DNA of 64,000 nt from CAWABB01 sp963701735 (lineage in GTDB: Bacteria > Bacteroidota > Ignavibacteria > UBA10030 > UBA6906), in contig CAVPBI010000032.1 of NCBI GenBank assembly GCA_963701735.1, forward strand, positions 62,001 through 126,000. Reading direction: 5' to 3'. This document shows, piece after piece, positions 28,947 to 37,607 of the stretch. The notes beneath the pieces are model-generated. The model was not told the DNA's origin. It searched no databases and was given only the letters and a program-made list of their open reading frames with translations. The first letter of the stretch is position 1. Every line of letters starts with the position of its first letter. A program made the translations under genes and the position numbers.

Positions 28947-29331
28947 CTACATGGCCGCCATCACGCGGTCAAGTCGCTCCTTGACCTCCTTCGCGATCGG
29001 ATGCATGCCCGGGTTGTCCATCACCGTGGTCATGACCATCGGATCGAACGCCGCGACCACCGTCTTGCCCGCCTTCTCGTAGACGATGACGTTGCAGGGC
29101 AGCAGAAGGCCGATGTGCTCTTCCGCCTGCAGCGCCTTGTGGGCGAAGGGAGGGTTGCACGCTCCCAGGATGACGTAGCGGGGGAACTCCACGTTGAGTT
29201 TCGCCTTCAGCGTCTCCTTCACGTCGATGGTGGTCAGCACGCCGAAGCCCTCCTTCTTCAGTTCGGCGGTGACTTTTTCCACAGCCTGCTCGTAGGTGAG
29301 GTCCGACAGTCTTCGACATTCCGTACTGCAT
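28947..29331 (-). CDS. DUF302 family protein (one-base frameshift)
   Basis: The main frame reads DLTYEQAVEKVTAELKKEGF, then CNPPFAHKALQ and LLPCNVIVYEKAGKTVVAAF, the DUF302 signature with a Cys in LPCN. The best start is the ATG at 29331, preceded by AAGGA, giving MQYGMSKTV. This joins DLTYEQ only if one G near 29303 is removed. The alternative start at 29336 gives an unconserved leader. DUF302 proteins are often found next to rhodanese and sulfur-oxidation genes. Here the gene follows a rhodanese directly. Confidence 0.8.
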
Positions 29332-29332
29332 A

Positions 29333-29752
29333 TCATGGTCCTTTCTGTGACTCGTGCACCACGGGGCGCTCTTCGGAGTTCCACCGGGTAATGCCGCCCG
29401 CCAGAACGGTGACGTTGAAGCCGTGCTCATTCAGAAACGAGGCGGCGTGTGCGCTCCGGTTCTGGGTACGGCAATAGACAACCATGGGCCTGTGCTTGTA
29501 GGGATCCAGCTCTCCGACACGGCCGGCCAGTTCCTGCACGGGAATCAGGATCGCGCCGCGCAGGTGGCCGGTGGCGCTTTCCCACTCCGACGGCGTGCGA
29601 ACGTCGAGCAGCACAATCGCGGAGTCGACAGCGATTCTCTCCTGGACTTCCGCGGGTGACATCATATTCTTGTCGGATTGCCGCGAAAAAAACCATCCGG
29701 CGACCGCCAGGGCGAAGACAGACATCATCATAAGGACAATCTTCCTGTTCAT
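29333..29752 (-). CDS. Membrane-anchored rhodanese-like sulfurtransferase
   Basis: The 139-residue protein has an N-terminal hydrophobic anchor or signal (residues 4-22) and a single rhodanese domain. The catalytic Cys is in YCRTQNRS (Cys 94), with the family elements LLDVRTPSEWE and GHLRGAILIPV. It probably acts on sulfane sulfur in the periplasm. It overlaps the methyltransferase gene upstream (ATGA) and the DUF302 gene downstream, so the group is tightly co-translated. Confidence 0.9.
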   Translation of the reverse strand: MNRKIVLMMMSVFALAVAGWFFSRQSDKNMMSPAEVQERIAVDSAIVLLDVRTPSEWESATGHLRGAILIPVQELAGRVGELDPYKHRPMVVYCRTQNRSAHAASFLNEHGFNVTVLAGGITRWNSEERPVVHESQKGP

Positions 29753-30312
29753 GATCGGGGCTGAAATATGCGATAGTAGTGGGACGAATTCAAATCGCCG
29801 CTGTCGAGGATCCAGCGTCCGTCGAGCATCCTGTCGAGGTCCGATTCCTCGAGGCGTTCAGCCATCGGAGGGCCGTGCTCTTCCTCCTGCCGCTTCCAGT
29901 CAAACACCAGAATGCGGCCGCCCGGTTTCAGGAGCCGGACAAGTTCGTCGAGGAATGCGTGCCGGTCCGGGGCCTCATGGACGACAAACGCGGCAAGCAC
30001 GATGTCGGCCGTACCGGCGGGAAGCGGCACGCGAAGAGGTTCGGAGGTCGAAAGGCTCACGTTTGGCGGTACACCGAGATCCCGCAGGTGGCCCAGCATG
30101 GTCTCGGACACGTCGACCGCGTGCACGCGGCCTTCGGGGCCGACGAGCTCGCTGGCGGCCCGAGTGAAGAATCCCGTCCCCGCTCCGACGTCCACCACCG
30201 TCATCCCGCGCGCCACCCCGAATCGGGCAAGCGTGCGCGACGGCCGGAGCAACTCGCGGCGCTCATCGCGCTCAAGCCGGAGCGCGTTGGATGGATCGAA
30301 GATGTGGGCCAC
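29749..30312 (-). CDS. Class I SAM-dependent methyltransferase
   Basis: The 187-residue protein has the SAM-binding motif VVDVGAGTGFFTRAA, the acidic post-I strand VHAVDVSE, and DIVLAAFVVHEAPDRHAFLDE as motif IV, typical of Methyltransf_11 proteins. The start is 11 bases after the persulfide dioxygenase stop. A thiol or metalloid methylation role fits the neighbours, but the substrate cannot be read from sequence. Confidence 0.88.
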   Translation of the reverse strand: MAHIFDPSNALRLERDERRELLRPSRTLARFGVARGMTVVDVGAGTGFFTRAASELVGPEGRVHAVDVSETMLGHLRDLGVPPNVSLSTSEPLRVPLPAGTADIVLAAFVVHEAPDRHAFLDELVRLLKPGGRILVFDWKRQEEEHGPPMAERLEESDLDRMLDGRWILDSGDLNSSHYYRIFQPRS

Positions 30313-30323
30313 GGGCTGCCCGT

Positions 30324-31430
30324 CTACACTTTCACGGGGCCGCGAACCAGCTTCCGGCCGTCTTTCGTCCAGGCGTACATTCCACCATCCAGATCGAACA
30401 CCCGCGCATAGCCGCGGGTGACGAGGTAGTGGGCAGCCTCCGAGGAGCGGTTGCCGCTTGCGCAGATGACGGCGATCGGCCCGGTCTGATCGGCGGGCAG
30501 CTCGTCCATGCGGAACGCCAGCTCGCCCACAGGGATGTTCTGAACGCCCGGGAGCATGCCGAACGCGACCAGCTCGAACGGCTCACGAACATCAAGCAGG
30601 TGCAGCCCGGGCTCGCGCTGTATCAGCGATACGAGCTCCGCGGCCGAGACGCGCTGATACCCTTCGGTGGCGGTGGACACACGCTTCGTGCCGCACTGCA
30701 GGGTCATCGCTCCGCCCTCCGTCGCTTCGGCGAACGGGGGGAAGAAGTCCTTCACGAACTCCACGTACGCTTCCTTCGTGCGCGGCTGCAGGAACGGATT
30801 GTTGCGGCGCTCATCGCCCAGGACCGCGTACTCGCGCTCTTCGTAGTCGTGTCCGGGATAGATCTTCGTCGAGTCCGGCAGGCTCAGGACCGTGGCGAAG
30901 AGGCTGTTGTACTGTTGCTCGGGATTTCCGCCAGGGAGATCGCTGCGCCCCGCCTGCCCGATCAGCAGGAGGTCGCCGGTAAAGAGCATGTCGCCCGCGC
31001 GGACGCTGATATGGTTGTCCGTGTGCCCCGGCGTCAGCAGTATGTGCAGCTCCATCGAGCCGACCTTCACAGTCTCGCCGTGCTGGACATAGCGGTCCAC
31101 CTCGTGTGCCGCGTTTGCGCGGAGAATGTCGCCGATGCCGAACGCGTCGCCCTGATCGACCACCTTCCACTTATTCTTCGTCTCTTCGTGCATGACGAGC
31201 CGGGCACCGACGAGCCGCTTCAGCTCACCCGCTGCGGAGACGTGGTCCGCATGCGTGTGTGTGTCGATGACAGTGCTGATCCGCGCGCCCATGTCTTCGG
31301 CGGCAAGCAGGATGCGCCGCGTGTCATTGATGTTCGGGTCGATGACGACGGCTTCGCCCGTCGCCGGGTCGCCGAGGATGTACGACAGCGTGCCGGTGCC
31401 ATCCTGCGAACGTATTTGTCGGAAGAGCAT
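30324..31430 (-). CDS. Persulfide dioxygenase-like MBL domain fused to rhodanese
   Basis: The 368-residue protein has an N-terminal metallo-beta-lactamase domain of the ETHE1/Blh type (THTHADH at 57-63, LLTPGHTDNHISV, FTGDLLLIGQAGRSDL, YPGHDYEER). A C-terminal rhodanese domain follows with active Cys in CASGNRSS (Cys 323). Such fusions oxidise glutathione- or similar persulfide to sulfite and exchange sulfur with thiosulfate. It is presumed cytoplasmic, as no signal is seen. It lies in an operon with the methyltransferase, rhodanese and DUF302 genes. Confidence 0.92.
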   Translation of the reverse strand: MLFRQIRSQDGTGTLSYILGDPATGEAVVIDPNINDTRRILLAAEDMGARISTVIDTHTHADHVSAAGELKRLVGARLVMHEETKNKWKVVDQGDAFGIGDILRANAAHEVDRYVQHGETVKVGSMELHILLTPGHTDNHISVRAGDMLFTGDLLLIGQAGRSDLPGGNPEQQYNSLFATVLSLPDSTKIYPGHDYEEREYAVLGDERRNNPFLQPRTKEAYVEFVKDFFPPFAEATEGGAMTLQCGTKRVSTATEGYQRVSAAELVSLIQREPGLHLLDVREPFELVAFGMLPGVQNIPVGELAFRMDELPADQTGPIAVICASGNRSSEAAHYLVTRGYARVFDLDGGMYAWTKDGRKLVRGPVKV

Positions 31431-31514
31431 GGAGTACCTTTTGAGCGTGTGATCACTTCAGAACAACGCGGAACGCGGAATCGTTCAGGGCCGTGACGAT
31501 CCGACGGCCGGCGT

Positions 31515-31961
31515 TCACGCTTTCGCCACCCCGGCCTCAACTGGTACGATACGGTACGTGTGCGTCAACTTCACCGTCGGACGGAGCATGGCCGAGACGG
31601 AACAGTACTTGGTCGTGGAGAGTTCGATCGCCCGCTCGATGTCCGCGGGATCAATGCCCTCGCCGTACACCACGTATTCGATGTTGATGTCAGTATAGAC
31701 CATGGGATGCGTCTCGGCGGTGTTCGCCTCAAGGTGGACTTCCAGATGCGAAAACGGGACGCGCTTTTTGGCGAGAATCGGGATCACGTCCATTGCGGTG
31801 CAACCGCCAAGTGCCATGAGAAGAAGCTCTTTGGGACTTGAGCCCGCGTTACTCCCTCCAAACTTGTCGCCGCCGTCCATCATGACCCAGTGGCTGGAGT
31901 CCGCTTTGCCGGCGAGCGTGATGCCCTGAACTTGTCGTACGACTGCTTTGCGCAATGCCAT
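31515..31961 (-). CDS. OsmC/YhfA family protein
   Basis: The 148-residue protein has the two conserved Cys of the OsmC/Ohr superfamily: LGGCTAMDVIPIL and TKYCSVSAMLRP. The region GGSNAGSSPKELLLMAL is typical of OsmC-like proteins. These reduce organic hydroperoxides, and some act on persulfides or are redox-linked to sulfur metabolism. The ATG at 31961 has an AGGAGA ribosome site. It lies between the DUF3365 gene and the persulfide dioxygenase. Confidence 0.9.
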   Translation of the reverse strand: MALRKAVVRQVQGITLAGKADSSHWVMMDGGDKFGGSNAGSSPKELLLMALGGCTAMDVIPILAKKRVPFSHLEVHLEANTAETHPMVYTDINIEYVVYGEGIDPADIERAIELSTTKYCSVSAMLRPTVKLTHTYRIVPVEAGVAKA

Positions 31962-32115
31962 GGTTTCTCCTGGATGAGTGTCCGCGCGCGAACGGGACCG
32001 TCTGGAATATATTACCTGACAATAGGATGCAGTCAGTGGCCCTGCGGGGTCAGGAGGCCTCCGGGGCATCGATCCGCCAGAATCGGGGCCGCGGGAGGTC
32101 AACGGACGTGCGGGA

Positions 32116-32736
32116 TTAGCGGCTCTCGGGGTCAGGAAGGGGTACCCGGGTGCTCACGGCACCCCGGAGGTCTCCGATGGCATAGCCGGTGGCCCGGTCG
32201 TCCGGATAGCGGTCCTTGATGGCCTCCCTGACTGCGGGGTCCATGCGGGATGGCTCCCCGTGGCAGGCTGTGCACATGCCCAGGATACGGATGGGCTTCA
32301 TGTATCTGAGGACGCGCCTGCCGTCCTCCAGCACCACCTCGCTGTGCTCCGATGCATCGGTGAGGGTCGTCTCCCGCAGTGCGGCGCTGAACCGCTTCAG
32401 GACGGAGCTCTCGAACCCATCGGGCTTGTCAAGGGGGTTCCTCCACCGGTCGCTCACGCGGTGTATATTGAGTGCGTTCTTCTTTCCGATGGCCTCTGTC
32501 ATAACCCGGGCCGTATCGGCGCACACCGCGATGGCATGGGCTGGCCCGCCTGCGGCCAGATGGCTTTCCAGTGTGCGACGGAGCGAGAGCAGCAAGTCCG
32601 TTGTTGCCCCCCGGCTCTGCTGCAATGCCAGGGCCGATCCTGCAGTATCAGGCAGCTGCGATTGTGCCGCGGTGGTCCCCTGAAGGGAAACGACCGCGAT
32701 GAGAAGGGCGGAAAAGGATCGAATGCGAAATCTCAT
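32116..32736 (-). CDS. DUF3365 (Tll0287-like) exported monohaem protein
   Basis: The 206-residue protein has a signal peptide ending near TTAAQS and one haem c site, CTACHG, within the family region LRYMKPIRILGMCTACHGEP. The upstream part has HAIAVCADTARVM and RVSDRWRNPLDKPDGFE, as in DUF3365/Tll0287 haem sensor-like domains. It is probably periplasmic and redox-active. It follows cydB by 72 bases. Confidence 0.88.
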   Translation of the reverse strand: MRFRIRSFSALLIAVVSLQGTTAAQSQLPDTAGSALALQQSRGATTDLLLSLRRTLESHLAAGGPAHAIAVCADTARVMTEAIGKKNALNIHRVSDRWRNPLDKPDGFESSVLKRFSAALRETTLTDASEHSEVVLEDGRRVLRYMKPIRILGMCTACHGEPSRMDPAVREAIKDRYPDDRATGYAIGDLRGAVSTRVPLPDPESR

Positions 32737-32808
32737 ACCGCGTACTCCCGATCGTGGAAGTCAACCTGCCCTCGGGGTGACCTGCGGCTCCGATGTGTTC
32801 GGATTCGG

Positions 32809-33855
32809 TCAGTACCCTTCGCCCTCTGCGGGCACGACGACCTTCCCGCGGAACGAGCGGAACAGGAAAATGAAATACCCGGACGCCATAAGAATCCCGA
32901 TCGTCCACCACACGAGGCCCACCGACAGGCCGTACTCCTGCGTGATCGTAGTATAGACGGTGAGGTTGCGCGCTGGCTCCCCGGACGACGGAAGGACGTT
33001 CGGAAAGAGTCCGAAGGCTGTCGCTCCAAGCATGCCTGCGATGAAGAGCGCGGAGCTCAGGAAGGCGCGCACGTCATTTCCCTTCAGGTTGAACAGGAGC
33101 GATCCGGCAAGGCCCGCGAGTCCAAGCACGGGGAAGATCCATCCCCAGCGGTGCGTTGCGTAGTTGGCCCAGATCTGCGGCCGGATTGCGTTCACCGAAA
33201 TCAGCGCGGCGATCGATGTCAGGAGCATGCCCCACCAGGCGGCGCGCGCTGCGGCGCGGGCGCGTGTCTGCAGATTGCCCCCCGTCTTCACCGCGATGAA
33301 GTTCGACCCGTGCACGGTGAGCGTCGAGAGGCCGACCAGCCCCATGATCACGGTGAACCAGTCGAGGATGCCCGCCTCCGCCTGCACCGTGAACGTTGTC
33401 CAGAGCGGCGCGAAGAAGTATCCGTCCTCCTGCAACGGCACGCCCCTGATCACGTTCCCCAGCGCGGCCCCGAAGAAGATCGAGAGAAGGACGCTCCCCA
33501 CGCTGAAGACGACATCCCAGAAGGATTTCCAGAGCGGGTGATGGAGCTGATGACGGAACTCGATTCCAAGTGCGCGCATGATAAGCAGCCACAGCACGAT
33601 CATGAGCGGGAGATAGAACCCGCTGAAGCTCGAGGCATACAGGAGCGGGAACGCGAAATAGAGCGTTCCTCCCGCTGCGAGCAGCCAGACTTCGTTGCCG
33701 TCCCAGACCGGACCGATCGCGTTCAAGATGGCCCTGCGCTCCGTGTCGGTCTTCGCGGCGAACAGGTGAATGATGCCCGCGCCGAGATCGAATCCATCGA
33801 GAATCACGTACATCGTGATCATGAATGCGACGATGCTGAACCAGAGGATCTCCAT
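32809..33855 (-). CDS. cydB: Cytochrome bd oxidase subunit II
   Basis: The 348-residue polytopic protein starts MEILWFSIVAFMITMYVILD and has the family motifs VILDGFDLGAGII and GPVWDGNEVWLLAAGG. It has about eight or nine membrane segments. It starts nine bases after the cydA stop. With CydA it forms a quinol:oxygen oxidoreductase that is generally resistant to sulfide inhibition, which fits the sulfur-rich neighbourhood. No small CydX subunit was recognised nearby. Confidence 0.95.
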   Translation of the reverse strand: MEILWFSIVAFMITMYVILDGFDLGAGIIHLFAAKTDTERRAILNAIGPVWDGNEVWLLAAGGTLYFAFPLLYASSFSGFYLPLMIVLWLLIMRALGIEFRHQLHHPLWKSFWDVVFSVGSVLLSIFFGAALGNVIRGVPLQEDGYFFAPLWTTFTVQAEAGILDWFTVIMGLVGLSTLTVHGSNFIAVKTGGNLQTRARAAARAAWWGMLLTSIAALISVNAIRPQIWANYATHRWGWIFPVLGLAGLAGSLLFNLKGNDVRAFLSSALFIAGMLGATAFGLFPNVLPSSGEPARNLTVYTTITQEYGLSVGLVWWTIGILMASGYFIFLFRSFRGKVVVPAEGEGY

Positions 33856-33864
33856 GGCCGTCTC

Positions 33865-35208
33865 CTATGCGTGGACCGTTGACGTGCCGGCGTCGTCCGG
33901 GCCCTTGCCGACAAGGCGGACGACGAGAAACAGGAAGAGGACGCCGATGAGGAAGTAGATCCCCAGAAATCCGAGCAGCGTGAACAGCCCGTTGCCGGCC
34001 GAGACCATGGTGGAGGTGCCGTCTGCGGTACGCAGGAGGCTGTACACGAGCCAGGGCTGTCGTCCGAGCTCGGCAGTCATCCAGCCAGCCGTGTTCGCGA
34101 TAAACGGGAAGGGGAACGCCAGCATCAGGATCCAGAGCAGCGGGCGGGTGCTGAAGAGCTTCCTTCGCCAGAGCAGAAAGACGCTCAGTGCGGTGACCGC
34201 GATGAACATGGTCCCGAGGCCGACCATGATATGATAGCTGTAATAGAGAAGCGGGATGTTGTCAGGCCAGTCCTCCCGCGGAAACGCGTCCAGCCCTTTC
34301 ACCTCCGCCTTCCAGCGGTTGTAGGTCAGGAAGCTGAGCATGTTGGGGATGTGGATGGGGTTGTCGAGTCGCATGCGCTCCATGTCCGGCTGGCCGATGA
34401 TCACCAGCGGGGCGCCCTCCTCTGTCCGGAACAGCCCTTCCATCGCCGCGAGTGTAACGGGCTGATGCAGGGCAACGTTCTTTCCGCTCATGTCGCCGGT
34501 CGGCATGGCCACCAGCACCGACGCGATGAGGCCCGCGATCACTCCCGTCCGAGCGTACAGCGCGCCCGCCTCGGTGTTGCGCTTCGCAAGGAGGTAGTAG
34601 GCGCCGACAGCTGCCATCACGAAGGAGGCGGTGACAACCGAGCCGGCCATCGTGTGCGCGTACTGCCAGAGGATCCAGGGGTTGAGCAGCAATCCCCAGA
34701 AGCTGGTGAGATGCACGCTCCCGTCAGCACCCATCGTGTACGCCACGGGGTGCTGCATCCACGCGTTGGTCGCGACGATGAAGTATGCCGAGAGCCACGA
34801 GCCGATGAACACCATCATCGCGGCGAAGAAATGACCGGCCTGTCCCAGCTTCTTCTCCCCGAAAATGAAGAGTCCGAGAAAGCTTGACTCGAGGAAGAAG
34901 GCGAACGTTCCTTCCATCGCGAGGGTCTGGCCGATCACGCCGCCCGCGAATGTGGAGAACCTGGCCCAGTTCGTTCCGAATTGAAACTCCATCGGGATGC
35001 CAGTGACGACCCCCATCGCGAAATTGATGGCGAAGAGTTTCGCCCAGAACTTCGCGCTCCGGTTCAGGAACTCGTCGCGCCGCTTGATCGCGAGCCCCTT
35101 GAGGATCACGATCAGCAGGGCGAGCCCCATCGTGAGCTGGGGGAAGATGTAGTGGAAGGCCGCAGTGAAGCCGAAGTGCAGCCGGTGTATCAACAGGGCG
35201 TCATCCAT
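33865..35208 (-). CDS. cydA: Cytochrome bd oxidase subunit I
   Basis: The 447-residue protein has the haem b595 ligand His 19 in FTAAFHYIFPQ and the haem b558 ligands in the His- and Met-containing helices (LWQYAHTMAGS). The quinol-binding region GKNVALHQPVTLAAMEG is present. The Q loop is short, placing it with the short-loop/CIO-like branch. It lies 66 bases after the membrane-NTPase gene in the same direction, so it may be expressed with the Psr operon or from its own promoter. Confidence 0.96.
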   Translation of the reverse strand: MDDALLIHRLHFGFTAAFHYIFPQLTMGLALLIVILKGLAIKRRDEFLNRSAKFWAKLFAINFAMGVVTGIPMEFQFGTNWARFSTFAGGVIGQTLAMEGTFAFFLESSFLGLFIFGEKKLGQAGHFFAAMMVFIGSWLSAYFIVATNAWMQHPVAYTMGADGSVHLTSFWGLLLNPWILWQYAHTMAGSVVTASFVMAAVGAYYLLAKRNTEAGALYARTGVIAGLIASVLVAMPTGDMSGKNVALHQPVTLAAMEGLFRTEEGAPLVIIGQPDMERMRLDNPIHIPNMLSFLTYNRWKAEVKGLDAFPREDWPDNIPLLYYSYHIMVGLGTMFIAVTALSVFLLWRRKLFSTRPLLWILMLAFPFPFIANTAGWMTAELGRQPWLVYSLLRTADGTSTMVSAGNGLFTLLGFLGIYFLIGVLFLFLVVRLVGKGPDDAGTSTVHA

Positions 35209-35274
35209 GGCGTTCGTTCGCTGTAGTGCGCTGCTGGGAGGGAAGGTGGTGCAACGGGACGCAGGGGCCCCGGG

Positions 35275-37035
35275 TCAACGGGCTACACCCGCAAGGTAGC
35301 CATTGCGGCCTTGAGAGTAAAGTGCGCGGTCGGTGAATGCCAGGCGCAGATCGGTCCAGATGGCTCTTGCGTCGAGGACGGAGGCGTCCCAGATCTCCAG
35401 CGGCTCGAGGTTCCAGCGAGAGCAGACCTCATTGACAAGCGACGGCCGCACGACGAGGATCAGCGGATGTGCGCGCGCGACGATGAGCGGCAGGAGGACC
35501 GGCGTCCACCCCTGGCCCTGCAGTTCCAGCGGACCCACCTCGTCGACGATGACCAGCGCCGTGGTGCGAGCGCGGGCCCCGTCGAGTTCGGCGCGGCCCG
35601 CGTGAATGGCGTCAGCGAAGAACGTGAACGGTCCGGTACGCGTGGTGCCTGCCGTCGGGACGCCTTCAGTGCTGCCCCTTCGCGCGAGCGGGATCCGCGT
35701 GCCGTCGCTCAGCATATGCAGGTCGTATCCCAGCCGATCATCCTTGTCCCACACGGCTGGCGAGAGGAATCCGCGCGGCTCGATCCCATCCGATCGAAGG
35801 AGTCGCACAACCTCCTCGAGCTTCGTCGTCTTGCCGATGCCCCGGGCTCCGGAGAGGATGAACACGGGTGCGGGCGAGGCTTCCAGCTTCTCGGCTTCGT
35901 CGATCCACGCGACCGTGGCGGCCAGCGAGCGCGACAAGGCCCGGACCGGGTGAAGGAGGACCTGGCGCTCGTTTCCGAACAGGCGCAGGATGCCGGGGAG
36001 CGCGCCCGCGGCAATGCTCAATGCGTCGGCCGCTCCTCCAAGGTCTTTTGCGAGAACCCACCCCAGAACAGCAGGGTTGCGGAGCTCGACGCTGATGCTG
36101 GAGAAAGCGACGATCACCAGGATCCCTCTCACCAGCATTTGACCGCCGGCGTAGAGGCCGTCAACCGGGCTCTTGCCGGGAGCGAGCATCCCGAGGGCCA
36201 CGGCTGCAAGGACGGCGATGATCGCGAACTCCAGCCAGAGGCGCGGCCTGGTGAATTTCTGCGCGACCCGGCGGTAGTGAAGGAATGAGAATGCAGCGTA
36301 CGCCGCTGCCGGGGTTGCCGCCGCCCAGAGCGGGATCGTCGCCAGAAGGGTCAGGCCGAGAACCAGGGCAACGAAGTGAAATGCCAGGAGCGGGAGTGAG
36401 TAGGTCTGCCCATCCGACGGGGCATCGAATGTGAATGCAGACTGCGTGGCGTCGAGGGGAAGCGGATCGGCTGCGGTCCGCCTCGCAAGCGAAGCCATGC
36501 GCAATCCGGCGGCGGCGGCGATCAGGCCGAAAAAGGCCGCGGCTGCAACAAACACCAGGAACAGGTTGACGGGACCGACTCCCCTGATGCCAAGCGCGGA
36601 GGCCGCGAATTCGTACAGCCCGATGTAGATGTTTGCGGCGTCGGCGCCATAGGTGAAGAGCAATCCCCCGATCTTCTGGAGGATGGGGGTCGCCGTTGCC
36701 AGCCCTCCCGCCAGCAACAGCCCCGGGACGGTGCGGCGCGTCAGCCGGGTGACGCCCTCCACGATCGAGGCTTCGAGCATGATCCCGACCATCGGGCCGA
36801 TGATGACCGCGCCGGGAGAGACCGACTTCATGAGCGCACAGATGACACCGGCGCGCAGGGCGACTCCCGGTTCACCCCTGAGCCGGAGTCCCGCCACGAG
36901 GATCGAAACACCAATGGCCGCGAGCAACGTACCGGCGAGCGGCACGCGCAGGCTGTGCAGCAAATTCCCGAGCACGATCTCGCTCGCCGCCCACAGGCTT
37001 CCGAAGACCGCGGCCCTCTTCCAGGCGGAGGTCAT
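35275..37035 (-). CDS. Polytopic membrane protein fused to a THEP1-like NTPase
   Basis: The 586-residue protein has roughly 390 residues of mostly hydrophobic segments (about ten). A nucleotide-binding domain follows with Walker A GARGIGKTT at 396-404, GFLSPAVWDKDDRLGYDLH, and Walker B ALVIVDEVGPLELQG near 493-507. The C-terminal domain matches the THEP1/NTPase_1 pattern (GxxGxGKT, then RxGF/GYD, then VIDExGPMEL). The membrane part looks like an ECF-type transporter component but I cannot assign it. Its ATG overlaps the mobA stop (TGATG). Coupling to the molybdenum cofactor pathway or to substrate uptake is inferred from position only. Confidence 0.75.
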   Translation of the reverse strand: MTSAWKRAAVFGSLWAASEIVLGNLLHSLRVPLAGTLLAAIGVSILVAGLRLRGEPGVALRAGVICALMKSVSPGAVIIGPMVGIMLEASIVEGVTRLTRRTVPGLLLAGGLATATPILQKIGGLLFTYGADAANIYIGLYEFAASALGIRGVGPVNLFLVFVAAAAFFGLIAAAAGLRMASLARRTAADPLPLDATQSAFTFDAPSDGQTYSLPLLAFHFVALVLGLTLLATIPLWAAATPAAAYAAFSFLHYRRVAQKFTRPRLWLEFAIIAVLAAVALGMLAPGKSPVDGLYAGGQMLVRGILVIVAFSSISVELRNPAVLGWVLAKDLGGAADALSIAAGALPGILRLFGNERQVLLHPVRALSRSLAATVAWIDEAEKLEASPAPVFILSGARGIGKTTKLEEVVRLLRSDGIEPRGFLSPAVWDKDDRLGYDLHMLSDGTRIPLARRGSTEGVPTAGTTRTGPFTFFADAIHAGRAELDGARARTTALVIVDEVGPLELQGQGWTPVLLPLIVARAHPLILVVRPSLVNEVCSRWNLEPLEIWDASVLDARAIWTDLRLAFTDRALYSQGRNGYLAGVAR

Positions 37036-37607
37036 CAGGCGGCTTCCGCTGCCCGCAAGGTCGCAGGAGTGTTGATGTTTGTCAGCAGATTGGGGCGATA
37101 GAAGGAAAGGTCTGGCGTGATCGGGACGCGCTGCGCGCTGACCGCGTCGAGCAATGCCGCCATCGCGAGGCGATCGTCGGCGATGAGTTGCTCGATCACG
37201 GGAAGGCAGCGCTTGTCGTACACAGCGCACAACGGGTGGATGCGCCCGTCGATCTCCGCCACGCGGGCAGGAGCGTCCGAAGAGAATGCGGCGAGATACC
37301 TGAGCAGGGAGGTCGATACAAGCGGGATGTCGCAGGCGAGCAGCAGCGTTGCCTCCGTCCTGCTTGCGGTCAAGGCTGCGTGAAGTCCGCCGAGCGGGCC
37401 GCGGCCTTTGTGAACGTCGGCGACAGTCTTCAGTCCCAGCGCGAGGTACGGCGGGCCCTCGTCGGCCACCACGAAGAGCTCAGCAGCCACAGGGCGCGCG
37501 GCATCTGCGACCGCGCTGATCATGGGATGTCCGCGGAACGAGAGCAGAGCTTTGTTCTCGCCCATGCGTGAGCTCTTGCCGCCGGCCAGAATTGCCGCGG
37601 TCAGCAT
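37035..37607 (-). CDS. mobA: Molybdenum cofactor guanylyltransferase
   Basis: The 190-residue enzyme attaches GMP to molybdopterin, giving the bis-MGD cofactor used by DMSO-reductase-family enzymes. It has the N-terminal nucleotide-binding signature AAILAGGKSSRMGENKALL, then HKGRGPLGGLHAAL and LLACDIPLVS. Its presence inside the psr operon is consistent with supplying the cofactor of the encoded molybdoenzyme. It overlaps the rhodanese-like gene upstream and the membrane-NTPase gene downstream. Confidence 0.93.
   Translation of the reverse strand: MLTAAILAGGKSSRMGENKALLSFRGHPMISAVADAARPVAAELFVVADEGPPYLALGLKTVADVHKGRGPLGGLHAALTASRTEATLLLACDIPLVSTSLLRYLAAFSSDAPARVAEIDGRIHPLCAVYDKRCLPVIEQLIADDRLAMAALLDAVSAQRVPITPDLSFYRPNLLTNINTPATLRAAEAA

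Noticed and set aside
31489..31509. Six-base inverted repeat GGCCGT-N9-ACGGCC before the persulfide dioxygenase gene
   Set aside because: Too short and GC-rich to support a site without further copies; it overlaps the end of the intergenic stretch.
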